Source of the DNA: Kribbella soli
GTDB lineage: Bacteria > Actinomycetota > Actinomycetes > Propionibacteriales > Kribbellaceae
Direction of reading: 5' to 3'
DNA: 64,000 nucleotides
Assembly: GCF_004331345.1 (NCBI RefSeq)
Contig: NZ_SJJZ01000002.1
Span: 744,001 to 808,000 of the forward strand
Shown: one piece after another, positions 42,008 to 51,008 of the stretch
Layout: every line of letters starts with the position of its first letter
Position numbering within the stretch: the first letter of the stretch is position 1
Notes under the pieces: generated by a model
What the model saw: the letters and a program-made list of their open reading frames with translations, nothing else
What the model was told of the DNA's origin: nothing
Databases searched by the model: none
Position numbers and translations under genes: made by a program

Positions 42008-44386
42008 GTGCACGAACTCACCGGAAAGCCCCTGTCCGACGAGGAAGTCGCAGATCTCGACGCGTATTGGCGTGCGGCGAACTACCTGTCCGTCGGCCAG
42101 ATCTACCTACTCGGGAACCCGCTCCTGACCGATCCGCTGCAGGCCGAGCACATCAAGCCGCGGCTCCTCGGTCACTGGGGTACGACGCCTGGTCTGAACA
42201 TGCTCTACGCCCACCTCAACCGGGTGATCCGTCGCCGCGACCTGTCCATGATGTACGTCATCGGCCCCGGTCACGGCGGACCTGCGATTGCCGCGAACAC
42301 CTGGCTCGAGGGCAGCTACAGCGACACCTACCCGGATGTCTCGCGCGACGCGGCCGGCATGGCCCGGCTGTTCCGTCAGTTCTCCTTCCCGGGCGGCATC
42401 CCGAGCCACGTGGCGCCCGAGCTGCCGGGTTCGATCCACGAGGGCGGCGAGCTGGGCTATTCGCTCAGCCATGCGTACGGCGCCGTACTGGACAACCCCG
42501 ACCTGGTCGTCGCCTGCGTGATCGGCGACGGCGAGGCCGAGACCGGTCCACTGGCCGCCTCGTGGCACTCGAACAAGTTCCTCGACCCGAGGACGGACGG
42601 CGCGGTGCTGCCGATCCTGCATCTCAACGGGTACAAGATCGCCAACCCGGCGGTCCTCGCGCGGATCGGTGACGACGAGCTGACCCGCCTGCTCGAGGGG
42701 TACGGGTACCGGCCGTATCTGGTCGACGGCGAGGAGCCCGAGCACGTCCACCAGGCGCTCGCGCTCACCCTCGACCAGGCGCTCGACGACATCATGGCGA
42801 TCCAGACCGAGGCACGTTCGCAGCAGGACGTGCCGCGCAGGCCATGGCCGGTGATCGTGCTGCGCACTCCCAAGGGCTGGACGGGTCCGCGCGAGGTCGA
42901 CGGCCTACCGGTGGAAGGAACGTGGCGGTCGCACCAGGTACCGCTAGCCGGCGTCCGCACGTCCCCGGAGCATCTGCGGATGCTCGAGGACTGGCTACGC
43001 AGCTATCGGCCGGAGGAGCTGTTCGACGCCGAGGGTCGGCCGGTGGAGCGCCTGCTGCGGCAGGTGCCCACGTCCGAGCAGCGAATGGGTTCGAGTCCGC
43101 ACAGCAACGGCGGGCTGCTCCGGCGTGACCTCGATCTCCCCACGGTTGCGGAGTACGCCGTACCCGTCGAAAGTCCTGGCGCGTCCGAACACGAGCCGAC
43201 CCGCGTCCTCGGCTACTACCTGCGCGACGTCATGCGCGCCAGCCTGCCGTACCGCAACTTCCGGGTCTTCGGGCCGGACGAGACCGCTTCCAACCGGCTG
43301 GGCGCACTGTACGACGTGACCGGCAAGGCCTGGAACGCCGAGGTTCTCCCGACCGACGAGCATCTGGCGGTTGACGGGCGGGTGATGGAGATCCTCAGCG
43401 AGCACACCTGTCAGGGCTGGTTGGAGGGCTACCTGCTGACCGGGCGGCATGGGTGGTTCTCCTGCTACGAGGCGTTCGTACACATCGTCGACTCGATGGT
43501 CAACCAGCACGCGAAGTGGCTGAAGGTCACCCGCGCACTCCCCTGGCGCCGGCCGATCTCGTCCCTGAACTACCTGCTCACCTCGCACGTCTGGCAGCAG
43601 GACCACAACGGGTTCTCGCACCAGGATCCCGGGTTCATCGATCACGTGGTGAACAAGAAGGCCGAAGTCATCCGCGTCTACCTTCCGCCGGACACGAACA
43701 CCCTGTTGGCAACCGCCGACCACTGTCTGCGCAGCAAGCACTACATCAACGTCATCGTCGCGGGGAAGCAACTGCAGGCCGACTGGCTCGATCCCGAGGC
43801 CGCCCAGCTGCATTGCGCGCGAGGAGCCGGCGTGTGGGAGTTCGCGAGCAACGACGAGGGTGAACCGGATGTGGTGATGGCGTGCGCGGGCGACGTACCG
43901 ACGCTGGAGACTCTCGCGGCGGCCAGCCTGCTGCGAGAGCACCTGCCCTCGTTGAAGATCCGGGTCGTCAACGTGGTCGACCTGATGCGTCTGCAGCCGG
44001 CCGGCGAGCATCCCCACGGCATGCCCGACGCCGACTTCGACGCACTGTTCACGACGGACAAGCCGATCATCTTCGCGTACCACGGCTACCCCTGGCTGAT
44101 CCACCGGCTGACCTATCGGCGGACGAACCACGACAACCTGCACGTCCGCGGATACAAGGAGGAAGGCACCACCACGACGCCGTTCGACATGGTGGTGCGC
44201 AACGACCTCGACCGGTTCCACCTCGCGCTCGACGTGATCGACCGCGTGCCAGGACTCGGCCAGCGTGCCGCCGACGTACGTCAGTGGCTGGTCGACCAGC
44301 GGGCGCGCCACCACGAGTACATCCTCGAGCACGGCGAAGACCTGCCCGAGATCCGGAACTGGCACTGGCAGAGCGGGCCGGCATGA
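42008..44386 (+). CDS. xfp: Xylulose-5-phosphate/fructose-6-phosphate phosphoketolase
   Basis: A 792-residue thiamine-diphosphate enzyme of normal length. Family motifs are visible: GPGHGGPA (residues 86-93), [35 protein letters not shown], and the ThDP/Mg2+ site [11 protein letters not shown]. It cleaves xylulose-5-P or fructose-6-P with phosphate to acetyl-phosphate plus a sugar phosphate. Start GTG has GGAGG 7 bases upstream. Its stop overlaps the start of a universal stress protein (ATGA). With the acyl-CoA synthetase it suggests a low-oxygen acetyl-phosphate/acetate route. Confidence 0.95.
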   Translation: MHELTGKPLSDEEVADLDAYWRAANYLSVGQIYLLGNPLLTDPLQAEHIKPRLLGHWGTTPGLNMLYAHLNRVIRRRDLSMMYVIGPGHGGPAIAANTWLEGSYSDTYPDVSRDAAGMARLFRQFSFPGGIPSHVAPELPGSIHEGGELGYSLSHAYGAVLDNPDLVVACVIGDGEAETGPLAASWHSNKFLDPRTDGAVLPILHLNGYKIANPAVLARIGDDELTRLLEGYGYRPYLVDGEEPEHVHQALALTLDQALDDIMAIQTEARSQQDVPRRPWPVIVLRTPKGWTGPREVDGLPVEGTWRSHQVPLAGVRTSPEHLRMLEDWLRSYRPEELFDAEGRPVERLLRQVPTSEQRMGSSPHSNGGLLRRDLDLPTVAEYAVPVESPGASEHEPTRVLGYYLRDVMRASLPYRNFRVFGPDETASNRLGALYDVTGKAWNAEVLPTDEHLAVDGRVMEILSEHTCQGWLEGYLLTGRHGWFSCYEAFVHIVDSMVNQHAKWLKVTRALPWRRPISSLNYLLTSHVWQQDHNGFSHQDPGFIDHVVNKKAEVIRVYLPPDTNTLLATADHCLRSKHYINVIVAGKQLQADWLDPEAAQLHCARGAGVWEFASNDEGEPDVVMACAGDVPTLETLAAASLLREHLPSLKIRVVNVVDLMRLQPAGEHPHGMPDADFDALFTTDKPIIFAYHGYPWLIHRLTYRRTNHDNLHVRGYKEEGTTTTPFDMVVRNDLDRFHLALDVIDRVPGLGQRAADVRQWLVDQRARHHEYILEHGEDLPEIRNWHWQSGPA

Positions 44387-45186
44387 CTGGAAGAGTTGTC
44401 GTAGGCATCGATGGTCGACCCGATTGCGAGAACGCGATCCGCTGGGGCGCGGCCGAGGCCGCAGCGCGCGGAGTCGGGCTCGATCTGGTGCACGCGTTCG
44501 TGTGGGCCGAGTTCCGGGTTCCGCTCGGGCCGAGCGACCTGGCGCCGGGGCTTCGCGCCCAGGCCGACCAGATCGTGGCGGAGGCCGTCGCGTTGGCGCG
44601 CAAGTTCGAGCCCGGCGTGCCGGTGACAGGCAGCCAGGTGGACGGCTTCCCGTCCGCCGTACTCCACGCGGAGTCGCGGACCGCCGACCTGATCGTGCTC
44701 GGCAGTCGCGTGACAGGACGCCTGCTCGGGTTGGTGGTCAGCTCGGCCAGCATCGAGCTCTCCGCCCACGCGCACTGCCCAGTGGTCGTCGTACGGCCCG
44801 GTGACGACGCACTCGTCGGGAGCAGGGTTGTGATCGGGTACGACGGCTCGTCGCCCGCCGACGCCGCAGTCGAGTTCGGGCTGGCCTACGCCCGCCGTCA
44901 CGAGCTCTCGGCCCGGATCGTCGCGGTCCTGGACGACGCCGATGACGACGACCAGGATCTGCTCGCGGCGATCCGTCCACACGCTCATGAGGCCGAGATC
45001 GTCGAAGTGACCGGGCATCCGTCGGAGCTGCTGCTCGAATGGTCCGCCGACGCACAACTGCTCGTCGTAGGTTCGCGAGGCCGCGGCGGCTTCGCCGGCC
45101 TGCTACTCGGTTCCGTCAGCCAAACCATGCTCCACCAGGCACCCTGCCCGGTCGCGGTCATCCCGCATGTAGCCGTCGAGAGCTAG
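44383..45186 (+). CDS. Tandem-domain universal stress protein 1
   Basis: A 267-residue protein with two USP domains (residues about 3-140 and 148-263). The second keeps the ATP-binding motif [15 protein letters not shown] (G-2x-G-9x-G-S), while the first is degenerate ([15 protein letters not shown]). Coupled to phosphoketolase by ATGA overlap. Its stop shares the CTAG bases with the stop of the convergent response regulator. Confidence 0.92.
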   Translation: MTGRVVVGIDGRPDCENAIRWGAAEAAARGVGLDLVHAFVWAEFRVPLGPSDLAPGLRAQADQIVAEAVALARKFEPGVPVTGSQVDGFPSAVLHAESRTADLIVLGSRVTGRLLGLVVSSASIELSAHAHCPVVVVRPGDDALVGSRVVIGYDGSSPADAAVEFGLAYARRHELSARIVAVLDDADDDDQDLLAAIRPHAHEAEIVEVTGHPSELLLEWSADAQLLVVGSRGRGGFAGLLLGSVSQTMLHQAPCPVAVIPHVAVES

Positions 45187-45833
45187 CCGCGCTGGTTCCG
45201 CTCGTGCTCGACAGCGAACACGGCGGCCTCGGTACGGCGCTCCAAGTTCAGCTTGCGCAGCAGCGAGGACACGTAGTTCTTGACCGTCTTCTCGGCCAGG
45301 AACAACGACTGCGCGATCTGACGGTTCGTCTTGCCCTCGGCGATCTCGGCGAGGATCCGGCGCTCCTGCTCCGTCAACGACGCGTACCTAGGGTCCTCGG
45401 CGGCGACCGGATGGCGCAGACGCTCCAGCACCTTCGCGGTCATGCTCGGATCCAGCAACGATTCCCCGGCCGCGAGGCGACGTACGGCATCGATCAACGC
45501 CTGACCGTGAATCTGCTTCAGCAGGTACCCGGCGGCGCCTGCCATGATCGCGGTGAACAACGCCTCGTCGTCGGAGAACGACGTCAGCATCAGGCAGGCC
45601 GGCGGATCGTCCATCTGCGACCGGACCTCCCGGCACACGCTGATCCCGTCGCCGTCGGGCAGCCGTACGTCGAGAACCGCGACATCCGGCCGTACGGCGG
45701 GAATCCGGGCAATCGCCTCCGCTGCAGTCGCGGCGTCACCGACTACCTCGATGTCCGGCTCCGCGTCGAGCAGCTGGTGCAGGCCCAGCCGCACCACCTC
45801 GTGGTCGTCGAGCAGAAACACCTTGATCGCCAT
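45183..45833 (-). CDS. DevR/DosR-like NarL/FixJ response regulator
   Basis: A 216-residue regulator. The receiver domain (residues 3-118) has Asp9/Asp10, the phosphorylatable Asp55 (VAVLDVRLPDG), Thr83-like TSF and Lys104-105 region (YLLKQI). The LuxR-type HTH (about 150-210) reads TNRQIAQSLFLAEKTVKNYVSSLLRKLNLERRTEAAVF, very like mycobacterial DosR/DevR. That regulator controls the hypoxia/dormancy response. AAGGAG precedes the ATG. No sensor kinase is in the window. DosR-like boxes occur in its own promoter, suggesting autoregulation. Confidence 0.9.
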   Translation of the reverse strand: MAIKVFLLDDHEVVRLGLHQLLDAEPDIEVVGDAATAAEAIARIPAVRPDVAVLDVRLPDGDGISVCREVRSQMDDPPACLMLTSFSDDEALFTAIMAGAAGYLLKQIHGQALIDAVRRLAAGESLLDPSMTAKVLERLRHPVAAEDPRYASLTEQERRILAEIAEGKTNRQIAQSLFLAEKTVKNYVSSLLRKLNLERRTEAAVFAVEHERNQRG

Positions 45834-45916
45834 CGTGAAACTCCTTAGCCAGTTCTCGCCCCGGCCCGCCGGTACGGGGCCGCACCAGCATCCCGCGCTC
45901 TCCACGCTACTCGCCA

Positions 45917-45930
45917 GGGACCACGGTCCC
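45917..45930. promoter_or_regulatory. DosR-like box B
   Basis: GGGACCACGGTCCC is a perfect 6-2-6 palindrome in the divergent gap between the response regulator and the XRE-PPOX gene. Confidence 0.5.
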
Positions 45931-45939
45931 GCCTTGCAC

Positions 45940-45953
45940 GGGACCTTCGGCGG
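45940..45953. promoter_or_regulatory. DosR-like box C
   Basis: GGGACCTTCGGCGG has one perfect half of the window's GGGACCTTnGGnCCC consensus, 23 bp from box B. Confidence 0.4.
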
Positions 45954-46005
45954 CCTCCGGCAACCACATTCCGTCCGCACGACCTGCCGTACGGCCCGAT
46001 CGCCG

Positions 46006-46019
46006 GTGACTTCGGGCCC
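46006..46019. promoter_or_regulatory. DosR-like box D
   Basis: GTGACTTCGGGCCC matches 10 of 14 core positions of the mycobacterial box, 63 bp before the XRE-PPOX start. Confidence 0.4.
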
Positions 46020-46082
46020 TGCCCGCGCCCGCCGTACGGCTGATTGTCTGGAACGGACAGCCCGACAGGAAGGCAGACTCCG

Positions 46083-46721
46083 ATGGACGCAGAGACGCGC
46101 GACCGCCGTAACGACCTCGGCACGCGGATCCGGCACCGCCGGCAGGCCCTCGGTCTGACGATCGCCGAAGTCTCCGATCGCACCGGGCTGGAGTCGGGCC
46201 GCCTCGACCACATCGAGACGCGCCCGTTCGCACTCACCGGGGCCGAGCTCGTCCGGCTGGCGCACGCCCTGGACCTGACCGTCACCGATCTCACCGCCGA
46301 CCGGCCCAAAGCAGCCCGGCGAGCACCCGCGGCCCCCGTACTCGACCCGATGCGCAAGGAAGAGTGCCGGCGGCTGATCGAGGCCGGCAGCGTCGGACGG
46401 ATCGCGTACGACGGTGTCGACGGTCTGGTCGTGATCCCGGTGAACTACTGCACGCTCGGCGAGCTGATCGTGTTCCGGACCGCCGCCGACAGCGCGGTCG
46501 CGCAGTACGACCTGGCACCGATCGTGTTCGAGCTGGACGTCGTGGACGAGGGCATGCACAACGGCTGGAGCGTCATGGTCAACGGCACGGTCCGCCCGGC
46601 CCTCGACACGGAGATCGAATCGGTCCACGACCGCGTAGAGCCCTGGGCCGGCGGCACCCGCGACACCTACATGACCATCGACCCCCACCGCACCACCGGC
46701 CGCCGCATCCGCTCCTGGTAG
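46083..46721 (+). CDS. XRE-type HTH fused to pyridoxamine-5'-phosphate-oxidase-like domain
   Basis: A 212-residue protein. Residues about 8-68 form an XRE/Cro helix-turn-helix (LGTRIRHRRQALGLTIAEVSDRTG). Residues about 85-205 are a PPOX-type flavin-binding split barrel (SVGRIAYDGVDGLVVIPVNYCTLGELIVFRT). It may sense flavin, F420 or redox state, or act as a reductase. Comparable PPOX proteins belong to the mycobacterial DosR regulon (established). Divergent from the DevR-like gene and preceded by three box-like sites. Confidence 0.85.
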   Translation: MDAETRDRRNDLGTRIRHRRQALGLTIAEVSDRTGLESGRLDHIETRPFALTGAELVRLAHALDLTVTDLTADRPKAARRAPAAPVLDPMRKEECRRLIEAGSVGRIAYDGVDGLVVIPVNYCTLGELIVFRTAADSAVAQYDLAPIVFELDVVDEGMHNGWSVMVNGTVRPALDTEIESVHDRVEPWAGGTRDTYMTIDPHRTTGRRIRSW

Positions 46722-46734
46722 CCGACGGGTCTGA

Positions 46735-46797
46735 GCACTTTGAGAACCCACCAACCATTTTCGCGGCGGCGAGATGGTTGGTGGGTTCTCAAAGTGC
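46735..46797. terminator. Strong bidirectional terminator hairpin
   Basis: A perfect 24-bp inverted repeat (46735-46758 and 46774-46797) with a 15-base loop separates the convergent XRE-PPOX and SHOCT genes. The stem contains a fair share of A and T, unlike the surrounding DNA. Confidence 0.85.
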
Positions 46798-46803
46798 GGC
46801 TTG

Positions 46804-47046
46804 TCAGACGTCGAGATGGTGTTCGCGTAGGCGGGCTCGGGCTTCGTCGAACTCCTCGTGGGTGATGTCGCCGGCGGCGAAGCGACGCTCGAGGATGTCG
46901 AGCGGGGACGGGAGGCTGGGTGGAGGTTGCCGCCGCGGCTGCCGGATCATCCGCACCGCAGCCCAACCCGCACCGCCAACTGCAAGAACCCACAGCACAA
47001 GCACGGTCACGGACCAGAACACCGCTCCCGCCATCGAATGCATCAT
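46804..47046 (-). CDS. SHOCT-domain small membrane protein
   Basis: An 80-residue protein with one membrane helix (residues about 8-32), a Pro/Arg linker, and the SHOCT domain at the end (DILERRFAAGDITHEEFDEARARL). SHOCT proteins are short membrane-linked proteins of poorly known role. It lies 13 bp after the flavodoxin gene, forming a two-gene operon. Confidence 0.85.
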   Translation of the reverse strand: MMHSMAGAVFWSVTVLVLWVLAVGGAGWAAVRMIRQPRRQPPPSLPSPLDILERRFAAGDITHEEFDEARARLREHHLDV

Positions 47047-47059
47047 GACGCCACTCCCC

Positions 47060-47608
47060 TCACGCGACCTTCACGGACCCGGTCAGCAGACGGCCGAGCT
47101 CCGCGCCCCAACGCTCAGCGCGCTCGATCTCGACGTCCCGGATCGGACCGGTCGTGTCGTTCACGAAGAAGCTCTCGGATGTGGTGAGCATCCGATACCC
47201 CATCCGGCGCAGCAGTTTCGCCGCCGACCGCGCCGCCGATCCCGGCAACCGCCGTACCTTGGCGATCCGGGTGTCGAAGGTTGCCACTCGCAACGTCTTC
47301 ACCCGATCTGCAGCAGGTGGTTTCAGCGCGGCCATCCACTCGCGGATGCCGACCTCGACCGGCGTCACCAGACCGCCTTGTTTCCAGGCCTCCTGACGGG
47401 TCGACAGCCGGCTCATCGAGAACGCGTGAGTCGGTCCTCCGACAACCAGCAGCCGTACGTCGGCCGGCACCACATCAGGCGCCTGGTTCACCGGCACCGT
47501 TTCGGCCGGAACGTACGGGCGCAATCCGTCCCGGACCGCCCGCGCAATCCGCTCGGTGTTACCGAACATCGACTCGTACACAATCAGCGCACGCACACTC
47601 TCGGACAT
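47060..47608 (-). CDS. Flavodoxin family protein
   Basis: A 182-residue protein. ALIVYESMFGNTERIARAV (residues 7-25) is the FMN-phosphate-binding loop, and VVGGPTHAFSMSR is the second FMN loop. Slightly longer than classic flavodoxin, similar to actinobacterial NAD(P)H- or F420-linked flavodoxins. It likely transfers electrons under oxygen limitation. Divergent from the Acg-like gene. Confidence 0.88.
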   Translation of the reverse strand: MSESVRALIVYESMFGNTERIARAVRDGLRPYVPAETVPVNQAPDVVPADVRLLVVGGPTHAFSMSRLSTRQEAWKQGGLVTPVEVGIREWMAALKPPAADRVKTLRVATFDTRIAKVRRLPGSAARSAAKLLRRMGYRMLTTSESFFVNDTTGPIRDVEIERAERWGAELGRLLTGSVKVA

Positions 47609-47864
47609 GACCTCACCTCTGCATCAACGACTCGGTTCACCGCAGCCACGGGTACTTGCGAACGAAGTCCAGGCTGCTCCACCACCTTGAACGTCTGACA
47701 CTTCGATCGTCTGATGTCGCCGCGATGTCCGGCAGAGCCGTTGTCACCTCTGATTCAGGAGTCGAACGGCCCGTCTGACCCGGGACGTCTGCCGCTGTCC
47801 GTCGCTCGGCAACACGGAGACGCTGGAATCGGGCGGAACGTCCGCCGCCAGAGAGGGCTGCATC

Positions 47865-48833
47865 ATGAACGCCGTACTGACCGACGACGAGGTAGACGTC
47901 CTGCTCACGGCCGCGGCTCACGCGCCGTCGATGTACAACACGCAGCCCTGGCGGTTCGAGGTGCACGGACCGGTCATCGACATACTGGCCGACGAAGAGC
48001 GTCTTCTCCCCATCGCCGACCCGGCCGGGCGCGGCGCCTGCATCGCGATCGGCGCAGCGGCCTTCAACCTCCGCGTGGCCGCCGCCGTCCTCGGCCACAA
48101 GTCGCGCCTCGTGGTGAACCCGGATCCCGCCCTTCCCGAGGTCGTGGCCAGGCTGTTCCTCGACGACCGCAACACGCCCGTCCCGGAGCTCGGGAAGCTG
48201 TACGCCGAAGTGTCCGAGCGGCACACCTACCGTGGACCATTGCTCGACGTCCCGATCCCGCGACCGGTGCAACGCCACCTCGACGACGCCGCGCGCCGCG
48301 AGGGCGCCAAGTTGCACTGGCTCGGCTCGACGGCGATGTCGCAGCTCGCCGAACTACAACGCCAGACCGATGCCGCCGATCTCGTCGACGAAGACCGTCT
48401 GCACGAACGGCTGCGCTGGATCGGCGGAGACCCGTCGGGCGACGGAATCCCAGCAGACACTCTCGGTCCGCTCCCGGCGCGCCCAGCCTTCGTGCGCGAC
48501 CTGTCGCTCGGCTTGGACACCAGCCACCGCGACCGGGTCGAGTACGAGACCCATCCGGCGATCGCCGTACTCAGCACCGAGGACGAGGACAGCGCGGGCT
48601 GGATCGGGGCAGGTGTCGCGCTCCAGCGAGTGCTCCTCGTGGCCACGTCGTACGACTTGACGGCCTCGTTCCTCAATCAAGTCCTCGAACGCCCGGCAGA
48701 TCGCGCTCGCGTGCGGGAGCTGATTGGCGGCCGGTCCTGGCCGCAGATGGTTCTCCGGGTCGGTTATCCGGCCCAGCCGGCCAGCCACACATCCCGGCTG
48801 GACTGGCGCAGTTCCTTCGACCAGTGGTTCTGA
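47865..48833 (+). CDS. Acg-family nitroreductase-fold protein 1
   Basis: A 322-residue protein related to mycobacterial Acg (Rv2032): HAPSMYNTQPWRFEV (residues about 19-33) and LDDRNTPVPELGKLYAEVSERHTYRGPL. Such proteins are FMN-binding, but the family includes members lacking reductase activity; they are strongly hypoxia/DosR induced in mycobacteria (established). The gene is followed after 20 bp by a universal stress protein, a pairing typical of that regulon. Confidence 0.88.
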   Translation: MNAVLTDDEVDVLLTAAAHAPSMYNTQPWRFEVHGPVIDILADEERLLPIADPAGRGACIAIGAAAFNLRVAAAVLGHKSRLVVNPDPALPEVVARLFLDDRNTPVPELGKLYAEVSERHTYRGPLLDVPIPRPVQRHLDDAARREGAKLHWLGSTAMSQLAELQRQTDAADLVDEDRLHERLRWIGGDPSGDGIPADTLGPLPARPAFVRDLSLGLDTSHRDRVEYETHPAIAVLSTEDEDSAGWIGAGVALQRVLLVATSYDLTASFLNQVLERPADRARVRELIGGRSWPQMVLRVGYPAQPASHTSRLDWRSSFDQWF

Positions 48834-48853
48834 AACACACAGGAGGTCACATC

Positions 48854-49729
48854 ATGTCGACACAGCTCGCCCCGATCGTGATCGGGTACGACGGCTCGCG
48901 AGGTAGCCGGTCCGCGTTGCAATGGGCCGCCGTCACGGCGTACCGCGCGATGGCCCCGCTCCGGATCGTCGAGGCCTTCGAGATCGTCATCCTCACCCGT
49001 CCGTCGCCCGGCCACATCGTTCCGCTGGACGCGGTCCGAACGGCACGCCAGAAGGGCCTCGACCAGGTGGCCGACGACATCCGCACGCAGTACCCCGACC
49101 TGCGGGTCGAAACCAGCCTCGTCGGCGGCTCCGCTTCGAAGACCTTGGTCGAGGCGGCGCAGGATGCCCGGCTCGTGGTCATCGGATCCCGCGGACTCGG
49201 CGGCTGGAGCGGGCTGATGGTCGGCTCGGTCGCCGTGCAGGTGACCACGCATGCGAATTGCCCGGTCGTCGTCGTACCGCACGACCTGCGGGCACGTGCG
49301 CACGAAGGGCCGACCGTGGTGGTCGGTGTCGACGGTTCCAAGGTCTCGGCGAAGGCCATCGACTTCGCCTTCGACCAGGCCGAGTCGCTGCACGCCAAGG
49401 TGGTCGCCGTGCACGCGTGGACCAGTCCGTTCCTCACGTACGCCGACGGCGCGTCGATGCTGCAGTTCGACGAGGAGAAGGTCCGCGAGGAGGCCCGCCT
49501 GCTGGTCGCCGAGTCCGTGGCCGGCGCGGCGGCCGAGCACCCGGACGTCGAGTGGTCGACCGAGCTGGCCATGGGCTCCGCGGCACAGGCGTTGGTACAG
49601 CGCTCCGAGTCCGCCGACCTGCTCGTCGTGGGTTCCCGCGGCCGAGGTGGGTTCACCGGACTGCTCATTGGATCCGTCGGCCAGAGCGCTCTGCACCACA
49701 CGCACTGCCCGATCGCCATCGTCCACTGA
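48854..49729 (+). CDS. Tandem-domain universal stress protein 2
   Basis: A 291-residue protein with two USP domains (residues about 6-142 and 152-288). Both retain ATP-binding motifs: GSRGLGGWSGLMVGS and [15 protein letters not shown]. It is thus the only one of the four USPs here with both sites intact. The ATG has AGGAGG upstream. Co-transcribed with Acg-like protein 1. Confidence 0.93.
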   Translation: MSTQLAPIVIGYDGSRGSRSALQWAAVTAYRAMAPLRIVEAFEIVILTRPSPGHIVPLDAVRTARQKGLDQVADDIRTQYPDLRVETSLVGGSASKTLVEAAQDARLVVIGSRGLGGWSGLMVGSVAVQVTTHANCPVVVVPHDLRARAHEGPTVVVGVDGSKVSAKAIDFAFDQAESLHAKVVAVHAWTSPFLTYADGASMLQFDEEKVREEARLLVAESVAGAAAEHPDVEWSTELAMGSAAQALVQRSESADLLVVGSRGRGGFTGLLIGSVGQSALHHTHCPIAIVH

Positions 49730-49789
49730 GCACGAAAGAGAGCCGCGGTCCACGACGTCGCGTCGTGGACCGCGGCTCTCTCGTGCTCA
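49727..49789. terminator. Strong bidirectional terminator hairpin
   Basis: A 21-bp perfect inner stem (about 49737-49757 with 49761-49781) with a 3-base loop, plus an outer TGAGCACG/CGTGCTCA stem with a small bulge. The outer arms include the stop codons of both convergent genes (USP 2 and the alcohol dehydrogenase). Confidence 0.85.
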
Positions 49790-50836
49790 GAACCCTTGCT
49801 CGCCGAACAGTGCGACCTTCAGCGCTCCCGTGGTGGCCGGCGACGAGAACACGTCGTACGCGTCCTGCATCTCGTCGAGGCCGAAGCGGTGGGTGATCAG
49901 ACCGGGCAGCTGCAACCGACCGGCCGCCAGCATCGACAGCAGGCGCGGCGTGGAGTACGTGTCGACCAGACCCGTGGTGATCGTGACGTTCTTGATCCAC
50001 AGGTCCTCCAGGTGCAGCGTCGCCGGTGCGCCGTGCACACCGACGTTCGCGACCGTGCCGCCCGGACGTACGACGCGCGTGCACAGCTCGAACGTCTCCG
50101 GTAGGCCGACCGCCTCGATCGCCACGTCGGCGCCCAGACCACCGGTCAGCTCGCGGACCTGCGCCTCGACGTCCTCGTCCGGCCCCATCGCCAGATCCGC
50201 ACCACGCTCGAGCGCCGCCTTACGCCGTGAGTCCGCGGCGTCGACGACGACGACCCGCGACGGCGTGAACAGCTTGCTCGTCGCCAGCGCTGCCAGCCCG
50301 ATCGGCCCCGCGCCGACGATCACCACGGTGTCGCCGGGGGAGACCTTGCCGTTGAGTACGCCGACCTCGTACGACGTCGGCAGGATGTCAGCGAGCAACA
50401 CCGCCTCCTCGTTGCTGACGTTGTCCGGCAGCTTGTACACCGACCGGTCGGCGAACGGCACACGTACCTGCTCAGCCTGGGTGCCGTCGATCAAGTGACC
50501 GAGGATCCAGCCGCCGCCCCCGAGGCACTGGCCGTAGTGACCCTGCCGGCAGTACTCGCACCGCCCACAGGCTGTGATGCACGAGATCAGCACGCGGTCA
50601 CCGATCGCGACGCCCCGGACGCCGGTGCCGACAGCCGTGATCGTGCCGACCGCCTCATGCCCGAGGATCCGCCCCGGCTGAACCGTCGGCACATCACCTT
50701 TCAGGATGTGCAGATCGGTGCCGCAGATCGTCGCCGCGTCGACGCGCACGATCGCGTCCTCGGGATCCTGGATCACCGGGTCCGGCACCTCGTGCCAGCT
50801 CCGCTGCCCGGGACCGTTGTAGACCAATGCCTTCAT
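49787..50836 (-). CDS. Zinc-dependent alcohol dehydrogenase
   Basis: A 349-residue MDR-family enzyme. Catalytic-zinc ligands Cys38, His60-Glu61 and the structural-zinc cysteines 90, 93, 96 and 104 (CGRCEYCRQGHYGQC) are all present. VIVGAGPIGLAAL is the NAD-binding motif. It oxidises or reduces an alcohol/aldehyde pair, plausibly re-oxidising NADH during oxygen limitation. GGGAGG precedes the ATG. The divergent gap to USP 3 has two DosR-like boxes. Confidence 0.93.
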   Translation of the reverse strand: MKALVYNGPGQRSWHEVPDPVIQDPEDAIVRVDAATICGTDLHILKGDVPTVQPGRILGHEAVGTITAVGTGVRGVAIGDRVLISCITACGRCEYCRQGHYGQCLGGGGWILGHLIDGTQAEQVRVPFADRSVYKLPDNVSNEEAVLLADILPTSYEVGVLNGKVSPGDTVVIVGAGPIGLAALATSKLFTPSRVVVVDAADSRRKAALERGADLAMGPDEDVEAQVRELTGGLGADVAIEAVGLPETFELCTRVVRPGGTVANVGVHGAPATLHLEDLWIKNVTITTGLVDTYSTPRLLSMLAAGRLQLPGLITHRFGLDEMQDAYDVFSSPATTGALKVALFGEQGF

Positions 50837-50922
50837 CACGAACCTCCCTGAACGAGACCTTCCACTCTCGACTCTCGTCCGCTTGACCGCCCGTGACAGC
50901 GGCCGAACAGCACCTGTGCACC

Positions 50923-50936
50923 GGGACCTTCGGTGC
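50923..50936. promoter_or_regulatory. DosR-like box E
   Basis: GGGACCTTCGGTGC, with one strong half, in the alcohol dehydrogenase/USP 3 divergent gap, 72 bp before the USP start. Confidence 0.45.
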
Positions 50937-50944
50937 TCCGCTTC

Positions 50945-50958
50945 GGGACCTTCCGTCC
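50945..50958. promoter_or_regulatory. DosR-like box F
   Basis: GGGACCTTCCGTCC, 22 bp from box E, in phase for two helical turns. Spacing 22-23 bp is also seen between boxes B and C. Confidence 0.45.
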
Positions 50959-51008
50959 TGCCCGCACCGGCTCGGGCCGACTTGACTGGAGGTGCCGGAG
51001 GAGGTGCG

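Noticed and set aside
45834..46754. N-terminal extension of the response regulator frame
   Set aside because: It runs antisense through the XRE-PPOX gene and lacks motifs; the real start is 45833.
47782..47795. GGGACGTCTGCCGC upstream of Acg-like protein 1 as a DosR-like box
   Set aside because: Only the first half matches; too weak to call.
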